Shown: positions 10,596-24,324, counted from the first letter of the stretch. The stretch: DNA of 64,000 nt from Balaenoptera acutorostrata (GCF_949987535.1 NC_080074.1:42515641-42579640), one strand, 5' to 3'. Notes: generated from the letters alone by a model not told the origin. Numbers and translations: made by a program.

Positions 10596-13435
10596 GTGAC
10601 AACATCAAACATGTCACACTCCCACGGGCACACACAGATTTTTGTCCAACTGCAACGTAAAAATGGCTTTGAGTCGTGCAATTCCAAGCGTGCTGTTATT
10701 TCACTTCTCCCTCTCCCACTGATCTCTGAAATACCTGATCAAAACAAAGTCAAGGTTGGAAACTGCTTCTCTATATTCTGAAATTGCTAAAGTTTGCTAC
10801 ATACCCTATGAAAATCCTACCTTAACGTTACAAATATTAGTTTTTCAAAAGACAGCCCACCATAAATACTGAATAGAAAAAAAAAATCTTAAATATCTTC
10901 ATCCAAATATGAGATTGAAGCCAGGAAGAATATAAACGAACAGGGGGAAGGCAAGAAAAATGGCACAGACATTTGGAAAAGATTAAAACTAACGTGCTGC
11001 ACTCTGCAAATGTTTTTGAGTATAGACTACATTCAAAGCTCTGTGCAAGAAGTTATTTTAAGAACCTGAGGCTAGGATGATTTCAGATTTGAGAGAGATT
11101 TTAAAATTAGAATTAATAGGAACTGGTGACTAATATGAAGTGGAGGGTATGGGAGAGGGAGTAATCAGAGATGATACCTCAGAAAGCAAGAAGAGCTAGT
11201 GGAGCCATAAACCAAGATGAAGCCACAGGGGAGAAAGAGCAAAGCGTGGTGTGCAGAGCACAGTGGACCGCACTGACAGTAAGAGAGGGGTTCCAGAGGG
11301 CACAGCCAAGTGGGCAGATGAGCAATCGGTAAGACAAGAGACAGGTGGGGTGAGGTTGAGATGGATAGCAATGAGATGGCAATGACAGTTTGGGAGAGGA
11401 CAGCAGGCCAGGCATCCTTGCTTTCTGGGTGATAATCATGAGCCACAAAAAGAAGAGTCAGAAAATTACCAAACTGCCTGGAGGGACATGGGAATGATGG
11501 AGGGGAATGACACATTAAGAGCTGAGTTCCAACATCCCAAATAGTACTTTGCTGTCACAGTTCAACAGCGTCCTTCTAAAATACCTTCCTAGATGCTTCA
11601 TACTGGATGAATTCTCATTGTGGTTCAACTTTATGGAATCATTGTTTGTAGCTTCAAATGTAATCAAGGGCACTGGGTTTTCAAACTGTGCTGTGCAAAG
11701 CCCTAAGGATTTTATGGAGGGGCTTAGGATTCAAAGACCACTGAAGGGATAGAGTTCCGGGCCCCTAACCTAACAGTGAAATTCCGTCTAAATTTGTTTC
11801 ATATGATGGGCTTCTCAGATACAGCTCCCGTTAAAAAGAATTCCATTGTTAAGAATTTTTTTTAAAAGAAAAAAAAGCTTTAAAATTCACTGAAGTGTTT
11901 TGACCAATTATGAAGTGAAACTTAAGTAATTTGTTATGTCTCATAACAACGCAGTTTATAAACTTTCCATAAATTACAGATTTAAAGGTATCCCATGAAT
12001 AATGTCCCTCACACCAACATTTCCAGTTGCATTCTTGAGTGAGAGAGAAAAGAATAAAGATATAACTAATACGGCATGAATTTCACAAAATCCAGCTACA
12101 TTCACAGGAGTGTGCTGTTTGCGCGAAAGTTATCCTTGATAACTGTTGATAGAAATAAAGGTTGAGAACTAGTGATCTCAATGATATCCAAAGTCCTTAA
12201 TGCCTGTAGAATGTCCAATCCCCCCACTTCCCATCCAGAACCAGGGAAGAACAGATGGTTCACTAAAGGGTCAGAGATTGAGGGCCTTCCTAAGGGCCAC
12301 AACTCAGAGCTGTAGACACCCTTACACAAAGGAGTTCCTTTTAAGGGTTTCAGAGAGAAAAAGGGACACACCAGCCTAAAGCCTAATCAGAAAAGCCAAA
12401 CCAGAGCAAGAACACCAAATTTAGCAAGGAGAAAGTGGGAAGTAAATAACTGAAAGTGAGTGTGAGGGTGCTGAGGAAGGAGACTGAGTCAAAGCAAATT
12501 TAGGCCGTCAGCTGTGTAAACCACAGGAACAGTGAGCTATCTTCAACAGCTGGAGCAGGCAACGGACGCTCTAATTCTATCCCAAAGAGCATTTAATTCT
12601 TTAAGCCTTAGCAACAATGGCTTTTTAAAACTATATCTCAACTTTTGTAAGAATTCATGGGAAGTTTTAAATGAGCGTGAATAAGAGAAAAATACATTTT
12701 ATAAGACCTGATCAACAGTATGATTTTACTGTACCCTCAGGTACAACCTTCTATGAAAACCACAGAATAGCTACTGCTGTTTCTACACTCAAGGTTGTAC
12801 TTCCAAGGGCATTGTCTCAGCTTGATCATACAGGCATGATGAAATTTGCAAAGCAAATAAAGACTTCATGGAGGGAACAGTCTAGGAAAAAAAAAAAAAA
12901 TAGGATGCTTGTCCACCAGGAGTTGAAACTGAACTTTTGTTGGTGGGACACAAATTTAAAATCAGAAGCGGCATCTTTGGGGAGCAAGTCACTGCATACA
13001 ATAAAAAGAGAGTCTTCTGGAAATGCAGTTCTAGAAGCCATGACACAGTAATAAAGCAAAGACTGAGCAAGCAGACAGTTTTGCCATAGGAAAGGAGATC
13101 TCTAGAGTGCTAAAGAGAGGATTTGGTATAGCAAACAGACCGACACTCATTCAACTCCAGGGTTGGAGTAGAGGTTTATTAAGCCTGTTGTTAAGAACCA
13201 GTGTAGAAACATCAGGACCTGCCTGTCATCTCAAGAAACTCTTGTTCCTCTCTGTCATATTGCTTTCATTCATATGTCTGATAATAAAAATATTATAAGT
13301 TAACAGTCTCATTAATAATGTATAGAATATTTATTACTAGGCATTATGTTGAATTTTAAAAATATATCATTTCACTTAACCCTCAGAATAAACCAACATT
13401 GTTATTAGGAATGAGGATGTCAATGTTATCTTTAA
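10596..13435. other. Intergenic; partly ancient repeat
   Basis: No gene. The purine-rich stretch 11,110-11,420 resembles a widespread ancient mammalian interspersed repeat whose family I cannot name. The remainder is AT-rich and unassigned. The open frames at 11,165-11,515 and 12,671-13,051 have no recognisable protein family and are of chance length for this base composition. Confidence 0.4.
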
Positions 13436-13436
13436 A

Positions 13437-13476
<40 letters not shown>
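13436..13476. repeat. (AC)n microsatellite
   Basis: About 20 CA dinucleotides with one TA interruption near the start. Confidence 0.97.
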
Positions 13477-13478
<2 letters not shown>

Positions 13479-13594
13479 GCAATCAGCCACTCCCTATTCT
13501 TTGATACGGGCAATTGAGTTTTTTGAAAAGCATTATGCAAACTCAGTGTAAACTCCCCTTCCAATCATATTGCCAGCACAAGCCACTTCTAAAT

Positions 13595-13735
13595 AGAAAT
13601 TTTGGCACTGTCTCTGATTATTATCCTCACAGATGAGGAAATAAGGCTGAGAAGTTCAGTGCTATATCCAAGGTCACACAGCCAGGATTTAAATCCAGGA
13701 GCTCTGGCCACAGAGCATATGCTCCTAGTGTCTAC
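13595..13735 (-). mobile_element. MIR SINE, antisense
   Basis: Contains cacagatgaggaaataaggc, ccaaggtcacacagccagga and tttaaatccaggagctctgg in the antisense MIR order. Confidence 0.88.
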
Positions 13736-14329
13736 ATGCCTTACTGACATATAGAATGGGGATTCTGTGACACCTTTAGCCTAACGTGTATAACCTGCAG
13801 ATTATACACTTTACGCTAATTGTTTCTGCTAATTAAGCCTCTTATTATGTGTATATGCTAAGGCCTGTTAGGTTGTAAGATACAAGCACTCTCGGTTTAA
13901 CCTGGTGCTGGGAGTTGGTTGTAAGGATGCACAAGGAAATGGAAGACCCAGAAAACTCTTTCAGTAGCCACTCAGTTTGACCTCATAAGCCTGGTAAGTC
14001 ATTCATCCCCGTTCAGAAAACAACAGACAGCAACACCTCCAGAGACCCAGTAGTATCCCTCCCTGTCATCCCCTGAAATGCATTCATCAGCTGTTGACTC
14101 ATTCTTGTGACTTGGCTTCCCATCTCAGCACATGTTCAATTCTGTTCTCCCTCTACTACTACTTTTGCTGTGTATCACCTTAAAAATAAAAAGAGCAGAT
14201 CCAATTTGGTTGGTAGGTCACTATCCAAAATGGAATCCCCTTATGGTATGTTACAAAACATTTGAGGAAAGCCTCTGACATGAAAGACAGGGACACAATA
14301 AACAGATGGAAGAAAGCAAACTGGAGAGA
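13736..14329. other. Intergenic, no recognised feature
   Basis: Nothing diagnostic seen. Confidence 0.4.
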
Positions 14330-15720
14330 CTATGCAGGGTGAAGAAAACCTCAAAAATATATTAATACATTCACAGAGGTAAAAAGAAAAAATATATATC
14401 CATGAAACAATAGGATGGTATTTAAAAAGGATATTTAGAAGTCAAGAAAAGAGTTCTTGAAAAAAATTAAAGATGGTAGTAGAATTATAGTGAATAAGCC
14501 AACAGTGAAAATAAAATGGAACACTAAAAAATATTCACTGATTCCAAAAGAAGGCAGAAAAATATGAAAAATGAACAATGATTAAATGGGACAAAAAGGA
14601 AACCAACAGCATAATGGTCAACTTAAATTCAACCAGATAGATAATTACATTAAATGAAAATGGTCTAAACACTCCAATTAAAAGTCAGAGATTATCAATC
14701 TGTATGGGGGGAAAAAAAAGACACAACTATATGATAATATACATGAAGCCACATTAAATGTAAAAATAGTTGAAAGTAAAAGAGTGAAAAGATGTACCAT
14801 GAAACCCTGCAAAGGAGCAAAAGAGAATGTTTTGGTATAACTGAAATGGTTCATATATTAATTGAATATACATTGTCAAAATTTATCAAACTGTACATTT
14901 AGTGAGTGTCTTTTGTTGTACATAAATTATATGGTTGTAAAGTTGATGTTTAAAAATTTAAAAGATTATTGTTGAAATTCAAAACACAATGGAAGCTCTG
15001 AAATAAATATTAGTTATCCCTCAGAAAATAGAAAAATAACATTAGTGCATTAGTTTTCTATAGTAGAAGAATGACAGGAAAATGAGAGCATTAATATGAG
15101 ATCCAATTGCATTATAACAGGCGTGTTCCATACGAGAATGTACAAAGTGAAAATCAATATCAACTTCAGAAAGTGTTAGCAGAGCTGAAAAACATGAGTT
15201 TCCAGAGTGAATGCCTAACAACAGATGAAAATAGACCCTCATTAATGGTGCATTCTCAAAAAGTATCAGGACACTAGAAAGAAGAGCAGATATAAAATAA
15301 TCATCCCAAGAGAACAAGTTTTACACACAAACCATCAAAAACAATGATGACATTTTGGCTTCTCATTAACAACAGTAGGAGCTGCGGGACAACAGAGCAA
15401 CGTCTTTAAAATTGTAAGGGAAAGTGATTTGCCATCTAGAATTTTGTATCCAGCAAACTATCAATCCAAACTATCACTTAAATGTGAAGGTGGAATAAAT
15501 ACATTTTAGAATATGCAAATCTCAAAAAGTTTACCACCCATCCTTTCTTTCTCAGGGAGCTACTGAAGGATGTGATCCACTAATATAGGGGAGGAAGTGA
15601 AGAGAAAGACCCATAACTGAAGGAACAGAGGCTCCAACATAAGAAAGAGAGAGATGAAGGAAATCCCAAGATGAGATCCTAGAAGGACAGCAGGTCTTGA
15701 AAGCCCCTGTCTAAATTTTA
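14330..15720 (+). mobile_element. Ancient L1-related fragments, sense
   Basis: Text such as acattaaatgaaaatggtct with aaacactccaattaaaag near 14,650, and ttttgtatccagcaaactat near 15,445 followed by a ggtggaataaatacatttta word, is typical of old L1 (L1M) internal and 3' sequence. No intact coding frame remains. Boundaries are approximate. Confidence 0.55.
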
Positions 15721-16145
15721 GTGAGTTAGAAGTCTCTGGGTGTGCTGTACATACTGTAACAGTATTAGAAGTTTAAGATGACCTCCTTTATACCTGACCA
15801 ACCTCTTAATTTTTTTTTAACACACTGACTCCTATTTTCAATTGATGTTTAATTTGTATTATACTCACTACTTTTTAATTTTTCTCTCTTATTGGTTTAG
15901 GAAACTTTTTCAAAATCTTCACAAACACAGCTATTTTATTATGCTAAAAGTTTTAATGTTTTGATTTCCAACTGTCATCAGCAAAGTTTTAATATATTTC
16001 ACAGACAAAAAAAAAGAAAAAAGAAGTCCCTGGGAAGGAAAGTTATCTCCAAAAGGTGAAGTTGATAGAGTATCTAATGTGTTAATAAGAGATTTAGACA
16101 ACTGGATGAGAATTTGTGATAAATACATAAAAAGAATTATCATCA

Positions 16146-16353
16146 GGACTTCCCTGGTAGTCCAGTGGTTAAGAATCCGTCTTCCAATGCAGGGGACGCG
16201 GGTTCGATCCCTGGTCGGGGAACTAAGATCCCACATGCCGCAGGGCAGCTAAGCCCACGCCGCAACTACTGAGCCCGCACACCACAACAAAAGATCCCGT
16301 GTGCCGCAACTAACACCTGATGCAGCCAAAAATTAATTAATTAATTATTTAAA
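16146..16353 (+). mobile_element. Short CHR-family SINE
   Basis: Begins ggacttccctggtagtccag and carries ggttcgatccctgg, with a (TTAA)n tail. It is shorter (about 208 bp) than the other copies. The target duplication is imperfect: aaagaattatcatc against aaagaattttcatc (16,131 and 16,354), so it is an older insertion. Confidence 0.93.
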
Positions 16354-16368
16354 AAAGAATTTTCATCC

Positions 16369-17814
16369 AAAACAAAGATACTTGTTAACTCCAGGAAAAA
16401 TAAAATGTGCAAACAAAGAAAAATAATTATAGTATACTACAGTACTCAAGTATAACCAGCATTTGTATAGTTACAGTTATTTAAATGCTGCATATGGAGC
16501 CAACGAAATTTTTAAATACTATAAAACTTTACTGAGAGGATGGGATAGTGGGTGGGAAGTCTGTGTGTGATTAGGGTGGACAAGGTGTCCATATGTAAAA
16601 CAACTACAAAATATCCAGCAGTAGGTGAAAGTGTTTGCCTCTTGGTAATGGGAAATGTGAAAGGTGGGGGAGTGGAATTGGAGGGACTGATATTTTTCAT
16701 AACAAACCTTATAGAACTCTGTAAACAATGTGAATGTAGTGCTTTGACATAAGGAAGACTTTTATTTTAAAAAATATGAAAAAGCCTAAAAGATATTTTT
16801 TAACAAAGCTAAAACAGATTGGGAGAGCAGTAGTTGAACAGATTTATAGGAGTGGATATCACATTGCTTCTCTGAACCCCTCCATCACTCCTTTCATTAA
16901 GTAGAGGTAACATAAAAATATGACCAGCAGCAGTAAAGCCAAGTCCCCTCATAACTAGTTATATTACTTATGAGATTGACATAGTCTTTCCTCTGAAGAG
17001 CTCAGCTGCTTCACTGAGAATATTAAGCATGGAACATTTTAACACCATAAAATTAAAAACAAAGGAAGTGTACAGAGAGAAAAATAAGATTGAGAGATTA
17101 TAAAGAGCAAATGAAATCAAATCTTCATTAGAAGACAATTAAGACAAAGCCCCTGAATAATTCTGCAGCCTCCCCAGAATGCTAATGATAGAAATCAGTA
17201 GTGTTATTAGTTTTTTCATGAACCATTCCCACAATATGGCGCTACTGATCACTCCTGCCTTTTGTTTTCCTGAAAACACTTACATACCCTTTGACCATAT
17301 GAAGTTATCAAAAACCAATCTATACCACTTCATGTTAAATATTAAGGTTACCTGAGTCTACTTTGGGGAAATATGTAATCAGGGCTAACTGTGGCTCGAT
17401 CTCTCTTTTATTTGTGCTTTGCACTGCCCTTTGGAAGGCCAAATAATTACTTAAAGTAACCTGACCTGGCTCAATCCTGGATGAGCGGAACTTTTCTTTC
17501 TGATTTGGCCTCTACTAACAGACATTCAGGCGCAGACTTGCAAAAAATTAGGAATACTTGATTAACTCTTTGGGCTCAAAATTTGTCTACTACTGATCAG
17601 AACTGGCTAAAAATTATTAGCCAGAGCCAAGAACATCTCATTCTCATTATAAGCTGGTCTATTCATCTCCTACTTCAGGACTCCCTTTTCTGAGACTTCA
17701 AACAAACAAATAAAACCAGGGCTTGGAGGAGGATATAGGGATAATTAATTTTATTCTGACTTTTACTATAAACAGAAAAGGATTTAATCAGAGAAGACCT
17801 GACATTAATTCCCT
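16369..17814. other. Intergenic, no recognised feature
   Basis: AT-rich. The stretch 17,340-17,700 has no repeat signature and more balanced composition, and could be ancient unique sequence. Confidence 0.35.
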
Positions 17815-17975
17815 TTTACTGTGCACTCTCTGTGCTAGCCACCATGTTAGACCCTTTATATAATATTTTCTCTAGTCCTCAATATACCTCTTCAAGATTC
17901 CTATTATATCTGCAATTTACAGGTGAGCACACCAGGGCTTTAAGCAACTAGTCTTCCCTAGATCACCTGAGGAGC
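17815..17975 (-). mobile_element. MIR SINE, antisense
   Basis: Contains ctgtgctagccaccatgtta, a ctagtcctcaatatacc segment and ctgcaatttacaggtgagca, the antisense MIR landmarks. Confidence 0.7.
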
Positions 17976-18049
17976 TACAGAAGCAGCGCGACCAGCTGGA
18001 ATCCCATCTTCCCATAATTATGATCTACCACTGCCTTGTAAGGAGGTGT

Positions 18050-18195
18050 GTCCTAGTAACAGAAAATTACACCTACCCCAAAGCTGCTGCAAGGATTAAA
18101 TAAATAAAATAATACAACTAAAGCACTTAGACCAGTGCCCTAAACATAGTGAGTACTTTATACATATTAGCTCTTAATGTGATTCTAACTGCCAT
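18050..18195 (+). mobile_element. MIR SINE 3' part
   Basis: Contains gctgctgcaaggattaaata followed by cacttagaccagtgcc and catagtgagtactttatac, matching the MIR 3' half. Confidence 0.75.
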
Positions 18196-19329
18196 TATAT
18201 ATTTTAAGAGCTAGTAACCTCACCTTCCTCTTCTTTTTATTTTCTCTCTTCCTTAGCCTAAAGGAAGTAAGAGATACAATATGCCTGTAAGCAGAAAGGG
18301 GTGGCTTCATGACTTAAGAGATTTAAGTAAATGCACTTCCTCCTCCAGATATTCTATGCTGATCAGGGCACAGCTCCTGTAAGACAGAGCCTGTTCTCTA
18401 AGTCACAACCTGGCTATTTAACAAGAGTTGGCATCCCGTTTGAAACCGATTTTCCTATCTACCGTTGTCCTTCCGTCAGAACGCGTACTGCTTCCTGTGA
18501 GTTCCAGGACCAGCATCATAAATAAAGTGATGCTGATTGAAATGATTTACTCTTGCTCATTCCCTTCTCTCACACACGCACGGAGGAGAAATGAGCCCAA
18601 AATGGGGTCTGCATGGATTTCTAACACTCTTTGATTAGCAAGTCACAGCACTGTTTTACATGGATGTGAGCACGGCCGGCATCCTACTTCGAGCAGATGA
18701 TCGTCTATAGCTAACTGCTTGAATACAATTATTCCCGTCAAGAGCCTCTCATAATGTTGCTTTACATCCTCAACCAATCACTGTTTCATGCACTTATCTT
18801 ACAATTTTCCCTATGGGCTCCCTCGCACATTCCCACATATTCTAAACCTTCATATGAGTTCCTTCCCCAGCAAATACCACCCAGTTACAGGTGAGTTTTC
18901 CTCCCTTTTTCTCCTCACATGCCTGGGTCTTTCGTTAAATCGCAACTGCTTTTCTGAGTCAATTCTTATCTCCCGTCTCCAGGCTGCTGGCGGATACACA
19001 GCTGCTGGAAGGCTGCTCACCTCTTCCTCTCCTCTCTAGGCCTCTCTCAGAGTTTCTTCCAACAATAATGTGAGAAGGGAGTTCTTTGGTCTCCTTCTCA
19101 AGTGTTCGCCCACCGGAAAGATGAAAAGAAGGCTCAAAATCTGGGAAACATTTTGTTACTCACCTCTCAGCACAACTATCTGCCTTAGTCCTGACAGCAC
19201 ATGAATGAGTACAGATGTAATTCTTCTGCTATGACAAAGCCGCGTGACAATAGTGCCCCTCACAAGACCCACATGTGTGCACATGCATTCATCCATATAT
19301 GAATCCATCCAATAAAACTACCTTACTTG
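18196..19329. other. Intergenic, no recognised feature
   Basis: No gene. The short open frames at 18,331-19,039 have no family resemblance. Confidence 0.4.
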
Positions 19330-21230
19330 CTTGCCATGTGTTAATCACTTTGGTAAATGCCAGAGATACAAAGGTGGCTCAGATGGAAACTGGATCAGAG
19401 GAGGAAGGGCCAGACTAGGACCAAGGAAGCCAGTTAAGACAATATGGCAGTAGTTCAGGTCAGAAATGATAAGGTCCTGAATGAACCCAAACATTGGCAG
19501 AGGAGCTAGGAAGCAGAGTCAGAAACATGAGTTACAAGGAGGGTATATCAGAAGGGTATTTATTGTATGTGAGGAACAAGGGGAAAAGAGACGAAAGCCT
19601 AGGATGACTCCAAGATTTCTTGATGAGACTGAGTTAACGATGTTATCACTCCCTGTCAGAGGGACAGGACAAATAGGTTTGGAGGGAAATAATGAGTCCA
19701 GTTTTGGAAACTGAGATACCTGTGGCATCTCAAGGTACAGATAACTACTAAGTATTTAGACTAAAGCTGGAAATATAAGTTTGTGAGATTGAATACTTGC
19801 CTCAAAATAGAATCTCATGCTCAATGTCCTCAACAGGAATCAAACGCTCTTTTAAAAAAATATTTAGGGAGAACTGCTTGAAAGAACAAAATTATCTTCA
19901 CTTCAAGATACTCTAAAACATTCCTTTAGGAACAAGAACCATATTGTATTGGTTTCATACTGTCACAGAACTGCTTTAACTAAATTGACTCTCTTGTTCT
20001 GATGCCATTTTCTAAATGGAAGGTGTTTATAAGATACAGACTCTGGGAACTCATGAATGCATCTTCTGTAATGACTTGGAGAATTTGACCCTTATCCTTT
20101 GGAGGCTTCCTCGCCCCACTCTGAAATTCTTGCTCCTTTCAGTAGCAGCAATGGTTGTATTTCTAAACAATCGGTTTGTGTATCTTACAGGCATTTCTGG
20201 ATTGTGTAACCATGATGAGATTTTACCCTCATCTCATTGGTTTCTCAAAAGCTTTGAACAAAATTTGAGACTTAGAGCATATTTAGCCTCACCCCTCCTG
20301 GGTGATATTATGTTTTCTCACTTACTTTTTTTCGTTCCTTTTGCCTCATACTTATTTTGTGCTACTCAACTGGATTTTTTTGTATCCTTATTCGCAGTTT
20401 TAAATCATTCCTGATACAAGATGTATTGTTTAGAAAGTAATTATTCATTCACTCACGTCCCTTTAGAGTTCATGAAACCTCAACCTATAGACGAAAGCCA
20501 CAGAAGAGGATGAGATGCTCAATGAGCACATGCAAAAAGAAGAGGAAAATGGATCACTCACATTTTAGGGTGGAAACAATAGGAGGAACTGGTAGAGGAG
20601 ACTGGAAAGAACTCATGAGATGACCCTGAGAGAACTGTGCCGTGGAAGCCAAGGAAGAAAAGTGGACTGTGGGTCAAATGCTACAGAGAGATTAAACTAA
20701 AGTCTGCAAATGGCCCATTGGATTGGATAATTAGGCAATGATGATCAGAAGCAGAAACTTCATTGACCTGGTAGAATCTGCTGCCTGGTTCCCAAAGAGA
20801 GCATCAAGGCAAAAAATAAAGATAATTCTTGTCAGGCATCTGACTCAGAAGGGAACAGGAGATATTAACAGACAGAGGCTGATTTTTTTTTTTCCCCCCA
20901 GAGGCTGATTTGTGATCAGGGATGAAGTTGTGTTTTATATTGAAGAGATTTGGGCATGTTAAAACTGCAGGGAAGAACTAATTGAAAGAGTAGAATAAAA
21001 GCACAGGAAAGAGCAATAAGAAGCAGTGGGTCAGGTTTTGGGTGACTGAAGGTTAGGGGTAAAAACTGAGTTAAAGATTTCAGAGGTGGTGCTGATTGGG
21101 TCCAGCAGGTAGCCATGAGGGTAGTTGGAATACAGGAAGGTCAAGCAGCTTTGAGACTAAAGTATTGAATTTACCATCCATGTAGACGGTAAAGTCACCC
21201 AGGATCATGGCAGGATCCTTGGACGACCGT
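19330..21230 (+). repeat. Ancient mammalian interspersed repeat, family not named
   Basis: Phrases such as gcagtagttcaggtcagaaa, cctaggatgactccaagatt, ggaaactgagatacctgtgg and ggtcaaatgctacagagaga belong to a long repeat family I recognise from many mammalian loci but cannot name. It is interrupted by unassigned sequence at 19,800-20,580. The same family appears at 45,880-46,340 and at 59,210-59,850. It has no coding capacity here. Confidence 0.45.
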
Positions 21231-23429
21231 GATCCAGATATCAAAACCCTCCCCAAATGAGAAGGAGGGACCTCAATTGGATGACAGCCAGAACAAGGTT
21301 AGATGGTGGTATGGCAGAAGGCAGAGTCCAAAATGGAAGGAGGTTTTGATTAAAGGTGGAAGAGAGATGGTTTGCCAGAAGCAGTGGCAATCTGGAGGAC
21401 AGTCCAGTGCTGCCTCGGAGCCTATGGGATATGCCTCCAATAGGAGGGAACATTTTACGCAATCTCTGTGTGAGACTTCTGTAGGGAGGCATGAAGAAGG
21501 GACCCAGCTGGAAGAAAGCTGAACTTCAGTTAGGGCAAGAAGGTGAGAGGTTAACTGCCACTATGATGTGCATTTGGAGAAAGGTTAGAGATGGGGGTTA
21601 GAGGAGAAAAGTTCATATCCATCGATCTCCCATTTCCTTGAAAAAGCAGAGATGACCACAACACACACAAGCCTCCAAATAAACACCTACATGCCAGTTT
21701 AGGGATGTCAAGCCTGGAAAGCAGATCTGAAATGTTGAAGAAATGGAAACTTCTCCCAACACGTAAAGTAGCAGCTGCCACAGCGTTTACCATGATGTGA
21801 CCCATGCTAGGAAACTTCTCTTTATTTGGAAGAGGAATGATACAGAGCGATGAGTAAGATGACTGCATCGCCAGTGAGTGTCTATTTGTCGGGGGGTGGG
21901 GGTGGGGAAACAATGCTTTTAAGGCATTAATAAATTAACAGTTCTAATTAGACACACGGGGTACCCAACTGGGTGAAGAGCTCTACTATCATCCTGGGGG
22001 AAGAAAACCTGGGCTTGTTTGTGTCCTTTCACAAATTGAAGGATATCAAATATACATGACTGTCTGGCTCATAACTTTTAGTTAAAAAAAAAAAAAGCTT
22101 CTTTCATGGAGTTAAAGAAAATACCTATTAGTAGCTACAGTCACTTTGATGGTCTAATAATTCTCAGAGAGCATTTTTAAGGAAATATAGAAGTCCATTA
22201 ATAGTCCACATGGGATTCAAACTCTTGAGCATTTGGGCAGGAGGTAGGGGAATCCAAGTAATCAGACTTTTCTGTAAAGATCATTGTGTATTGTATGTTA
22301 TCACACTTACATCTTAAAGAGTTTTAACTCAGAGCTTTGAATGTTGCACAGCCTGGGTAGCAGCCAAATTGGCTCAATAAATCTTAATGTCTCTAAATTA
22401 AAAAGTCAGTAGCTATTTGCCAACTAAATTTTCAATCTGCTACATCAATTTTTGCATAAAAACTATACCCTCTAGAATTCTACATTTTTATAGCTCTCTT
22501 CCTCATAATAGTGTATATTCAATGCAATATCGAGCTCTGCCCTTTTTGCTTTAATTTTTTACGTTTATGTAACTTTCTAAATAATTTTCTATAAAGCTTA
22601 AAAAAGGACTGTTGCAATGGTTATTTCCACGAGATTAAAAGTACATTATAAAAAACAATTAAGATATTAAAAAATATTGCTTTCTTCCTTTCACCAAAAC
22701 AACCCACTTCCAATTTAGAATCTGGAACAGCCAAACTGCTCTAATATTGCTATCTTATACATTTGATTTAAAATCGTTATGTTTTCCCCATCATTATCAT
22801 CTAATTTTTAAAACTATAAGCATCTATTGAATACATGGTTCAAAGTAAAAGCAATAATTTAAAACAGACTTGCTTTAAAATATTCCTGAAATTAAAAAGT
22901 AAAAGCTCATTGACATTTTCTGCTACCAAAGGGCAGCACTTCAAAACAGAAATCTGAACTATATATGTAGCACAGTTTACAAAAGAAATGAGACATGAAA
23001 GTTTTTACCATATTTAAATAAACTTTTTCTGATCCACCATCACTCGCCTGCCCAACTACCGTCTCTCACACTACCACCACCCACCCACCACTTTATCTCA
23101 AATCCTTTTATTAACAGATTAGCAGTAAAATCCAACAGTGTTTTCTTGTATGGCTTATTGCATTGGTATCACACTAAAAATAAGAAAAAAGACGGTCCAC
23201 GCTCCAAGAATACTTTTGAAATTCTTCCTCATTTTTTCTAATACACTTATGGGGATTTTTATAATTAAATATTTAATTAAAATGAATGTCAGCTAGAGTT
23301 CTAATTATCTTTCTTCCTTCCTTCCTTTCTTCTTTCTTTCTTTCGAAATGTAAGCCAATTACTCCAACGCCATGCATTAAATAATACATTCTTTCCCTGT
23401 GGATGTTAATGGCGCTTTTGTCATATATT
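21231..23429. other. Intergenic, AT-rich
   Basis: No gene. A short TTCC/TTTC run is at 23,311-23,345. The minus frame at 21,551-21,913 has no recognisable domain. Confidence 0.4.
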
Positions 23430-23960
23430 AAATTCTGGCATTAATAATAGTTTACACTTTCACAGTGTTCACAACAGGCCAAGCAGTGTTTTAAATACTT
23501 TACATGGGGCTTCCCTAGTAGTGCAGTGGTTAAGAATCCGCCTGCCAATGCAGGGGACAAGGGTTCGAGCCCTGGTCCGCGAAGATCCCACATGCCGCAG
23601 GGCAACTAAGCCCTTGCGCCACAACTACTGAGCCTGCACTCTAGAGCCGGCGTGTCACAACTACTGGAGCCCATGCTCCGCAACGAGAAGCACCGCAATG
23701 AGAAGCCTGCACGCCACAGCGAAGAGGAGCCCCTGCTCGACACAACTAAAGAAGGCCCACGTGCAGCAATGAAGACCTAATGCAGCCAAATATAAATAAA
23801 TAAATTTATTTTTAAAAAAATACTCTACATATAATACCCTTACAGCAACTCTATGCAGTATGAACCATTTTATCCCCTTTTATAGATGAGAAATTTGAAA
23901 TACAGAGAGTTAAAGAATTTGCCCAAGTTCACACACTACACTGCTCTCATCCGCTACATG
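23430..23960 (-). mobile_element. MIR SINE, antisense, split by a CHR SINE
   Basis: The left part (23,430-23,505) has gtttacactttcacagtgtt and aagcagtgttttaaatactt. The right part (23,819-23,960) has cttacagcaactctatgcag and tatagatgagaaatttgaaa. Removing the inserted CHR copy rejoins the MIR order. Confidence 0.8.
23506..23818 (+). mobile_element. CHR-type SINE inserted in a MIR
   Basis: Flanked by aatactttacat (23,494-23,505) and aatactctacat (23,819-23,830), a 12-bp duplication with one difference. It carries the tagttgtggc/gagaagc-rich variant body. Confidence 0.95.
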
Positions 23961-24020
23961 TACCTCATCCTGAACTCTACTCTGGCCCATTATCAATCCC
24001 TCAGCTGGTATCATACTTTT

Positions 24021-24324
24021 TTTTTTTTTTTTTAAATTTTATTTATTTATTTATTTATTTATGGCTGTGTTGGGTCTTCGCCTCTGCGCGAGGGCTCTCT
24101 CCAGTTGCGGCAAGTGGGGGCCACTCTTCATCACGGTGCGCGGGCCTCTCACTATCGCGGCCTCTCTTGTTGCGGAACACAGGCTCCAGACGCACAAGCT
24201 CAGGAATTGTGGCTCACGGGCCTAGTCGCTCTGCGGCATGTGGGATCTTCCCGGACCAGGGCTCAAACCCGTGTTCCCTGCATTGGCAGGCAGATTCTCA
24301 ACCACTGCGCCACCAGGGAAGCCC
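24021..24324 (-). mobile_element. CHR-type SINE, inverted relative to its neighbour
   Basis: The target duplication tggtatcatactttt is exact over 15 bp (24,006-24,020 and 24,325-24,339). The tail is a clean (TTTA)n run after a T stretch, so the insertion looks fairly young. Confidence 0.96.

Noticed and set aside
20016..20414. 132-codon open frame, the longest outside repeats
   Set aside because: No family resemblance and no splice or promoter context. A rough estimate from stop-codon frequency predicts a few frames of this length by chance in 64 kb.
21551..21913. 120-codon minus-strand frame
   Set aside because: No recognisable domain; the region is unassigned and partly ancient repeat.
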